Source of the DNA: Chara braunii
Lineage: Eukaryota; Streptophyta; Charophyceae; Charales; Characeae
DNA: 21,256 bases
Assembly (NCBI GenBank): GCA_003427395.1
Contig: BFEA01000085.1
Coordinates: 845,499-866,754 of the forward strand
Direction of reading: 5' to 3'
Under the pieces are notes generated by a model. The model did no database searches. It was not told where the DNA came from and saw only the letters and a list, made by a program, of their open reading frames with translations. How positions within the stretch are numbered: position 1 is the first letter of the stretch; each line of letters opens with the position of its first letter. The translations under genes and the position numbers were made by a program. Below are positions 17,476 to 21,256 of the stretch, piece by piece.

Positions 17476-17778
17476 GTACGTTGCTCCTTACCTTATCTAC
17501 CCTCTTCGTTACTTCTTAGCGTGAGGAAGCGAGATCTGTCTTGAGAGACCTCTCATTGTGAGGTGTCACGAGCGCTCAACCTTGAGAGGCGACATTCTCC
17601 TTGGGGAGCAAGCTGGTGGGAGACGGGTGTTGCCTTTGAAGGGCCTGGACGAAGCACACGGGTCACAGTCACCATGCCAACCCGCCGGGACTAGTGCACG
17701 CATGCTTTGCCGCTTGTCCTTCGTTCCGCTTGCTGCGCTATGGAGGGAACGTGGACTGACCAGTCCTATGCGAGACGT
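17476..17778. other. Intergenic sequence, nothing assignable
   Basis: Apart from short dyads such as GAGAGACCTCTC near 17543, I see no gene, RNA or ordered repeat. Confidence 0.4.
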
Positions 17779-18051
17779 CTACCAGACAGTATAAATTATT
17801 TCTAGCGGGATATGAATACTGGCTGTGATTGCCGTCCTGTCTGCGACGTTAAATAATTCCTGAGGACCTTGGGGGCTGTCCTCAAACTGCCTCTTGATCA
17901 GCCAGATGAATCGGATGGGAGGCTCATTACACGCGAGGATAAATAACAGGCAGAACTGGTCAGAAGCGATTTCCTGGGCACAGGTGTGGGCCGATTGTGC
18001 ACCTTCAGACACGCCGCTGAACCAGAGCTTCAGGACGTTGACATCAAGTGA
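17779..18051 (-). CDS. Candidate 90-codon open segment, unrecognised
   Basis: On the minus strand the frame opens after a TAG at 18052-18054, which could also be the end of a 3' splice site behind CTGTATCCCTCTTGAG, and stops at 17779-17781. The peptide includes SLDVNVLKLWFSG, HTCAQEIASDQFCLLFILAC and EPPIRFIWLIKRQFEDSPQ. The amphipathic and hydrophobic pattern looks like a folded protein and not repeat-derived sequence. I do not recognise the family and no adjoining exon can be shown. Confidence 0.25.
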   Translation of the reverse strand, partial: SLDVNVLKLWFSGVSEGAQSAHTCAQEIASDQFCLLFILACNEPPIRFIWLIKRQFEDSPQGPQELFNVADRTAITASIHIPLEIIYTVW

Positions 18052-18345
18052 CTACTCAAGAGGGATACAGCTCGATTGTTTATTAATGTAAAGTTCCCTC
18101 AAATAATTTTATTTTTATTTTTGATTGGTTAGTTGTGACAGACATTGCTAACAACTGACAAACGCTGCAGATAGGTAGTAATCATTCCTTGCTGCATTGC
18201 AATCTGTTTGAGTCATTCAGACTAGTCAAAAGTAGGAATAAAATTGTTTGTAGGAATCTGAGATTATCTGCTGTTACCGCTTGACTACTTTCTGACAAAG
18301 CTGGACTGAACATTTATTTTATTTTATTTTAAATCGGTTAGATGC
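18052..18345. other. AT-rich sequence, nothing assignable
   Basis: TTTTATTTTTATTTT and TTTATTTTATTTTATTTT runs occur at both sides. No gene or RNA is supported. Confidence 0.4.
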
Positions 18346-18567
18346 CGTGCTGGGGCAGGTCCCAATGAGGACTCTAGTACAGATCGCGGGCCGCACATAG
18401 CTCATGAGTGGAGATGACAGCGAGGTCGAGGGACTAGACAGAGACGATAGGAGGCGTACCCGGAGACGTGGAAGCATTAGCAGCAGACGCTAGAGCCAAC
18501 GTCGAGGCAGCCAGGGCTACCGCCTCTACCATATCACAGGCCTCATCTCAAGCCTCTTCGTCACGTG
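18346..18567 (-). pseudogene. Possible decayed coding tail beside the Ty3/gypsy remnant
   Basis: One minus-strand frame reads DEACDMVEAVALAASTLALA and, after two TAG stops, SLDLAVISTHELCAARDLY and SPHWDLPQHGI. A TGA also interrupts its start. The stops are all of a kind that single transitions could create, and the composition is protein-like. It may be an extension of the retroelement or an unrelated remnant. Confidence 0.2.
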
Positions 18568-18618
18568 TCAGTTAGGTTGTCTCCCAGATTTGTGTTAGTC
18601 AGTCTGCTGGCTTGCAGG

Positions 18619-18843
18619 TCAGCCAGCAGCAAACTTATCTGGACCTGTACCTGACTCATCCTCCACAGATTCGACCTCATACCCTTTGCCAGGGATAGGG
18701 GGACCGAACTGTGGGGGCATGTCTGGGAATGCACTAGCTGGCGTGAATGGCAATAACTTAGATGCATGAAAGACAGGGCAGGTTTGGAGATGCAGAGGGA
18801 CATCCACTGTATAGGATGGTCCAAATGGATTAGCTCCCACTGT
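18619..18843 (-). pseudogene. Integrase C-terminal domain, chromodomain-like edge
   Basis: NPFGPSYTVDVPLHLQTCPV is followed by FHASKLLPFTPAS and FPDMPPQFGPPIPGKGYEVE. These match the end of Ty3/gypsy integrases, where the YEVE block opens a chromodomain in many plant elements. After YEVESVEDESG the frame ends at a TGA, and no chromodomain body is visible, so targeting function would be absent. Confidence 0.75.
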
Positions 18844-19084
18844 ATCTAAGACCTGCCATGAAGAGAATTTGTTTCATCATTTAAGCCTGACCATTGGCTT
18901 CAAGATGGCGACTAGATGTCATATGCAGGCGTGAATGAAGGTAATCCCTGCAGTAGGATTGCCATTCATTGCTGCAGAATCGGGGATCTCTGTCATTGAC
19001 GATAAAGGTGGGTGGTCCATGATGTGTAACCCACCTGTCAACAAATGCCGCTTGAACGGCTGGCACACGAGCCTCAGCGAGAGA
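18844..19084 (-). pseudogene. Integrase catalytic core, C-terminal part
   Basis: AAFVDRWVTHHGPPTFIVND, then RDPRFCSN, and RHLEANGQA are the second-Asp and Glu blocks of the DDE integrase core, with both acidic residues present. A TAA follows GQA, and after a few more codons (MMKQILFMAG) the frame ends at another TAA. Homology then jumps to the C-terminal domain in another frame, so roughly 140 residues are deleted. The usual Ser before the second Asp block and Pro before the Glu appear changed (VNDRD, HLE). Confidence 0.8.
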
Positions 19085-19092
19085 TGGTTAAC

Positions 19093-19466
19093 GGAGGCCC
19101 AAATATTTGTCGTTTTCGTTGGCAATTTCGGTGCGAATTTCATCGAAATTTTTAAAAACAAACGATATGAGACCATAGTGCAAACATCAAAAAAGGAAAC
19201 AGGCCAAAAAGAACGAAAAAAAATGCAAAAAAACACTATGAAACCCTAACACAAAGACACTGTCCGAGTCAAAATGAAGTGTCCAACGAATGCAACGAAA
19301 TGCCAACTTTTTCATTATTGATCCAAACATGTAAAAACTGGACACATGACGTACCCTAAAGCACATATATATCACACAAAAAAAAAACAAGAAAAAAAGC
19401 CAGAAATCAGCACAATATGACAATTTCGGTGCAATTCGGTGCAAAATTCATCGAAAATAACACTCG
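19093..19466. mobile_element. 374-bp insertion in integrase, flanked by TGGTTAAC
   Basis: TGGTTAAC occurs at 19085-19092 and 19467-19474, directly at both edges of the interruption of the integrase. An 8-bp target duplication is typical of hAT elements. The insert has no recognisable coding. Near each edge it carries a similar direct word: GGCAATTTCGGTGCGAATTT at about 19120, and CAATTTCGGTGCAATTCGGT at about 19422, each followed by TTCATCGAAA. No inverted terminal repeat was found, so its class is open. Confidence 0.55.
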
Positions 19467-20062
19467 TGGTTAACCGCTTGTGACGAGGTGTAGTCCTGCC
19501 CAAGTCAGTAAAATCAATAGACACGGACTGTGCAGGTGCATCAGATATAGGTAGGGGTTTGAGTAGGCCAAGGGGAGGTCGACGTACGACCTTGTTCCTT
19601 TGGCATAACTCACAGGTTTCCACATAGTGCAGCATGTCACTCCTCATCTCCTTCCAGAAGAAGCGTTGCGACAGGGCTGCATAAGATTTTAGGGCCCCAA
19701 AGTGACCACGAGCATCATGACATTCTGACATCAGAAGTGTCCTCAGCTTCCGGTCCTGGAGAATGCACAGGCGTTTCTCCCCTCTACTGCATGTGTACAG
19801 CAATCCTGAGACCAGAGTATATCCTGATTGAGAGGTAGGATTGTCCTGGAGATTCCTCACAATGGGCTCAAAGATCTCATCCTGGGGCAGCAACTGGGCA
19901 ATGGTCTGACGTGTCCTCTCTCCAAATGAGTGAGTAAAGGAGATCAGGAGAAGAGCGTCAGGCCTACAAGAAAGGGCATCTGCGACTCGATTGTAGCAGC
20001 CCTTCTTGTGTCTCAGTTCAAAGTCAAACATGTCAATGAACTGAATATAGCGAGCAAGCTTG
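19467..20062 (-). pseudogene. Integrase N-terminus and zinc-binding domain, interrupted
   Basis: The frame contains NDKLARYIQFIDMFDFELRH, then a linker, then the H2C2 zinc finger: HDARGHFGALKSY with the His pair, and YVETCELCQRNK with the Cys pair. It continues to SIDFTDLGRTTPRHKRL, which includes the first core Asp region, and then enters foreign sequence at 19466. The family's next 50-60 residues are missing or unrecognisable, so the insertion appears to be accompanied by a loss. Confidence 0.85.
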
Positions 20063-20701
20063 TCATTCAGCTCTCCACTGAAGGGTGGAGTGATCTGAAA
20101 GGATCTTGAAGTGCCTGCCCAAGAGAAAGTGTTTCCAATGCTTGAGCGCTAACACAAGAGCATACAACTCTTTCTCATAGGTAGAGTCCGACAACTTTTT
20201 GGTCTTGATCTTCTTGCTCATGTACTCAATAGGCTGCAGACCATTCTTATCATCCTGCTGAAGTACCGCCCCTACACCATACTGACTACCATCAATAGTA
20301 AGCACAAAAGGTAGGGTAAGGTCAGGTAGCTTCAAGACAGGGGCACGAATCAAGGCCTCCTTGAGACGTGTGAAAGCCTCCTGACATTCGGATGTCCAAA
20401 GAAAGGAAGTGTCTTTCTTTGTGAGATCAGTCAAGGGAGCTGCAATAGAAGAGAAGTCCTTAATGAACTTCCTATAGTACGACGCAAGCCCCAAAAATGA
20501 CTGGACATCACGAATGTTAGCAGGTCGCGGTCAGTCCTGAACTGGAGCAACTTTCGTTGCTTCAGGAACTAACCCCTCTCCAGAAATAACGTGGCCCAGA
20601 TAGACTACAGAGGGAACCCGAAAGGAGGATTTCTCCCTATTGATCTTATACTGGTTAGCACGCAAGGCCTGGAGGATCAGAGCCAGATGATGCGCATGCT
20701 C
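20063..20701 (-). pseudogene. RT connection and RNase H domain
   Basis: After TAG 20702-20704 the frame continues with EHAHHLALILQAL and SVVYLGHVIS up to a TGA near 20534-20536. It then has NIRDVQSFLGLASYYRKFIK and the RNase H domain: LTIDGSQYGVGAVLQQ, YEKELYALVLALKHW and ILSDHSTLQW. The acidic residues expected of this RNase H type (in IDGS, KEL and SDHS) are present. The frame is lost just after LQW, where a few codons appear deleted and a +/-1 shift leads into the integrase frame. RNase H removes the RNA strand during copying. Confidence 0.9.
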
Positions 20702-21256
20702 CTAGACAGAACGACTGAATACCAAGATATCATTTAGGTAGACAACTATGAACTTGTCCAGGTAAGGCCACAGTATGCGATGCATCTCTGTTTGGAAGGT
20801 GCCTGGGGCATTGCAGAGACTAAATGGCATAACCAGGTACTCGTAACTGCCGTACACTTTGAAGGTTGTCTTGTGGACATGGCCTTCAGCCATCTCAATC
20901 TGGTGATAGCCAGATTTGAGATCGATCTTGCTAAGGATGGTACAACCTTGCACCATGTCCAACAAATCGTCAATGGGAGGAAGGGGCATTGTAGACTTCC
21001 TCGTGATTTTGTTGAGACCACGATAGTCCATGCACATCCTGAATTCACCATTCCCCCTTGGAACAAAGAGGACTGGTGCCCCAAACTCAGATGTGCTGGG
21101 CTTGATCCAGCCCTTGCTTGTCAAGGTCTCTAATTGTTTCCTGAGCTCTTCAAGTTCAGCAGGAGACATCCTGTAGTAGTCCACGCACATCCTGAACTCA
21201 CCATTCCCCTTTGGAACAAAGAGGATTGGTGCCCCAAACTCGGATGTGTTGGACCT
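20702..21256 (-). pseudogene. Reverse transcriptase domain, altered active site and internal duplication
   Basis: Visible RT blocks are SPAELEELRKQLETLTSKGW, FGAPVLFVPRGNGEFRMCMD, YRGLNKIT, LSKIDLKSGYHQI, MPFSLCNAPGTFQ and VVYLNDILVFSRSV. The family's active-site box has two Asp in YxDD; here the first is Asn (YLND, bases near 20731-20742), which should abolish metal binding. Bases 21028-21108 and 21181-21256 are near-identical, so FVPRGNGEFRMC-like sequence is read twice, 51 codons apart. The frame ends at TAG 20702-20704 and homology continues behind it. The sequence is cut by the window edge, so the true start is not visible. Confidence 0.9.
21028..21256. repeat. In-frame tandem duplication in RT, 153-bp period
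   Basis: CACATCCTGAA, CACCATTCCC and GGTGCCCCAAACTC occur in the same order near 21034 and 21187. The offset is 153 bp, exactly 51 codons. The second copy may extend past the window edge. Confidence 0.9.

Larger units (their letters stand above)
18619..21256 (-). pseudogene. Ty3/gypsy-type retrotransposon polyprotein remnant
   Basis: In minus-strand order this element has reverse transcriptase (partial at the window edge), RNase H, the integrase zinc-binding domain, part of the integrase core and the integrase C-terminus. The order RT-RNase H-integrase is diagnostic of Ty3/gypsy elements, which copy an RNA intermediate and integrate the DNA. Lesions seen are a 153-bp in-frame duplication, an altered YxDD motif, TAG at 20702-20704, a TGA near 20534, a frame change near 20065, a 374-bp insertion at 19093-19466, stops near 18880, and a large deletion near 18850. 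Gag, protease and LTRs are not seen in the window. It cannot make a working polyprotein. Confidence 0.9.

Overview
The window looks like transposon-rich, mostly non-coding nuclear DNA of a eukaryote, most likely of the green plant lineage. It holds no rRNA, tRNA, CRISPR or bacterial-type operon. Protein homology is limited to two decayed transposons, and the remainder is microsatellites, minisatellites, palindromes and low-complexity purine DNA. The DUF659-type hAT transposase and the Ty3/gypsy polyprotein fit a plant or streptophyte alga. A charophyte such as Chara is my guess from the style of the elements and cannot be shown from this sequence.

Layout. Positions 1-585 and 16150-16704 are diverged copies of one repeat in opposite orientation. 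Positions 700-2660 hold short-motif and tandem duplications and perhaps one decayed exon. Positions 3150-4680 are a compound tandem array built round (GA)n tracts. Positions 4741-5943 contain four splice-bounded open segments on + that could be exons of an unrecognised gene. Positions 6000-9200 are low-information DNA with (CA)n tracts and hairpins.

Positions 9201-13088 (-) carry a broken hAT transposase. The core keeps the expected acidic residues, but the gene lacks its N-terminus, has an in-frame TAG, and changes frame near its C-terminus, where a 16-residue repeat array, an AT-hook segment and an acidic tail follow. Its 5' side ends exactly at a run of foldback palindromes and a long G/A-rich domain (13092-15010).

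Positions 15100-15880 are dense in small palindromes. Two unassigned open segments lie at 17215-17475 (+) and 17779-18051 (-). Positions 18619-21256 (-) carry a dead Ty3/gypsy polyprotein, from reverse transcriptase at the right edge to an integrase C-terminus. It has several stops, deletions, a mutated RT active site, an in-frame 153-bp duplication and a 374-bp insertion.

No intact gene can be asserted and there is no evidence for a cooperating gene system. The most unusual items are the repeat-rich and AT-hook tail of the hAT protein, the near-perfect 112-bp palindrome, the G/A-rich domain and the compound (GA)n/palindrome array.
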